Shown here in pieces: positions 62,473 to 64,000 of a stretch of 64,000 nucleotides of DNA. The notes under the pieces were generated by a model. It was not told the DNA's origin. It saw only the letters and a program-made list of their open reading frames with translations, and did not search any database. This stretch comes from Bacillus yapensis (GTDB lineage: Bacteria; Bacillota; Bacilli; Bacillales; Cytobacillaceae), in the NCBI RefSeq assembly GCF_005280205.1, contig NZ_SUND01000004.1:124001-188000 (forward strand). Reading direction: 5' to 3'. Every line of letters starts with the position of its first letter. Position 1 is the first letter of the stretch. Both the position numbers and the translations under genes were made by a program.

Positions 62473-64000
<1,528 letters not shown>

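Overview
The window looks like chromosomal DNA from a low-GC, spore-former-type Bacillaceae (Firmicutes). The signs are strong AGGAGG-type ribosome binding sites, many T-tailed hairpin terminators, a preQ1-I riboswitch in front of queC, a PerR-type box in front of ahpC-ahpF, CcpA/cre sites, a ComK-family gene, an RsbR-like stressosome protein, malate:quinone oxidoreductase and an ABC-F gene with an attenuator leader. I cannot name the species. Most genes lie on the minus strand.

Layout. 1-3.9 kb: the start of a chemotaxis receptor, small proteins and a LysM/TolB-propeller protein. 3.7-18.5 kb: an AT-rich defence island, all on the minus strand. In transcription order it holds (a) a compact two-gene unit, a Z1-domain helicase-like ATPase (Z1-2) and a PD-(D/E)XK (DUF4420-type) nuclease; (b) a terminator with the 5' end of a group II intron directly behind it; (c) a small basic DNA-binding protein and a 5-methylcytosine methyltransferase; (d) a four-gene operon: GHKL/MORC-like ATPase, a second Z1 protein (Z1-1), a second PD-(D/E)XK protein and an AIPR protein. 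Part (c)+(d) matches the restriction-like system predicted from comparative genomics of MORC/MutL-type ATPases. Part (a) is a separately transcribed, diverged two-gene relative with no methylase, GHKL or AIPR partner, and is the best candidate here for something little described.

18.9-23.3 kb: a ComK-like gene, an XRE regulator and a phage-type replication cassette (DnaD-like, DnaB-like, one unknown), probably a prophage remnant. 23.9-28.9 kb: a DUF421 membrane protein, a GNAT/pentapeptide gene broken by an in-frame TAG, cytidine deaminase, and an ABC-F gene with a leader peptide and attenuator. 29.2-38.5 kb: a lipid or hydrophobic-substrate cluster (flavin monooxygenase, GPH transporter, R2lox oxidase, metallo-beta-lactamase-fold hydrolase, two acyl-CoA dehydrogenases, and a divergent acyl-CoA ligase) with two perfect cre matches, pointing to catabolite control.

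38.7-64 kb: housekeeping and stress genes: SRPBCC protein, YwaF-like membrane protein, queC, mqo, ahpCF, P1 peptidase, quinone oxidoreductase with its ArsR regulator, RsbR paralogue, methyltransferases, a phosphotransferase, and a rifampicin phosphotransferase split by a frameshift. These are followed by a VWA/macro-domain pair, a two-gene HEPN module, an esterase, a LacI regulator and a partial galM.

All calls come from reading motifs and signals by eye. No database search, structure prediction or statistics was run. Coordinates of starts were moved from the longest frame where a ribosome binding site clearly favoured an inner start.
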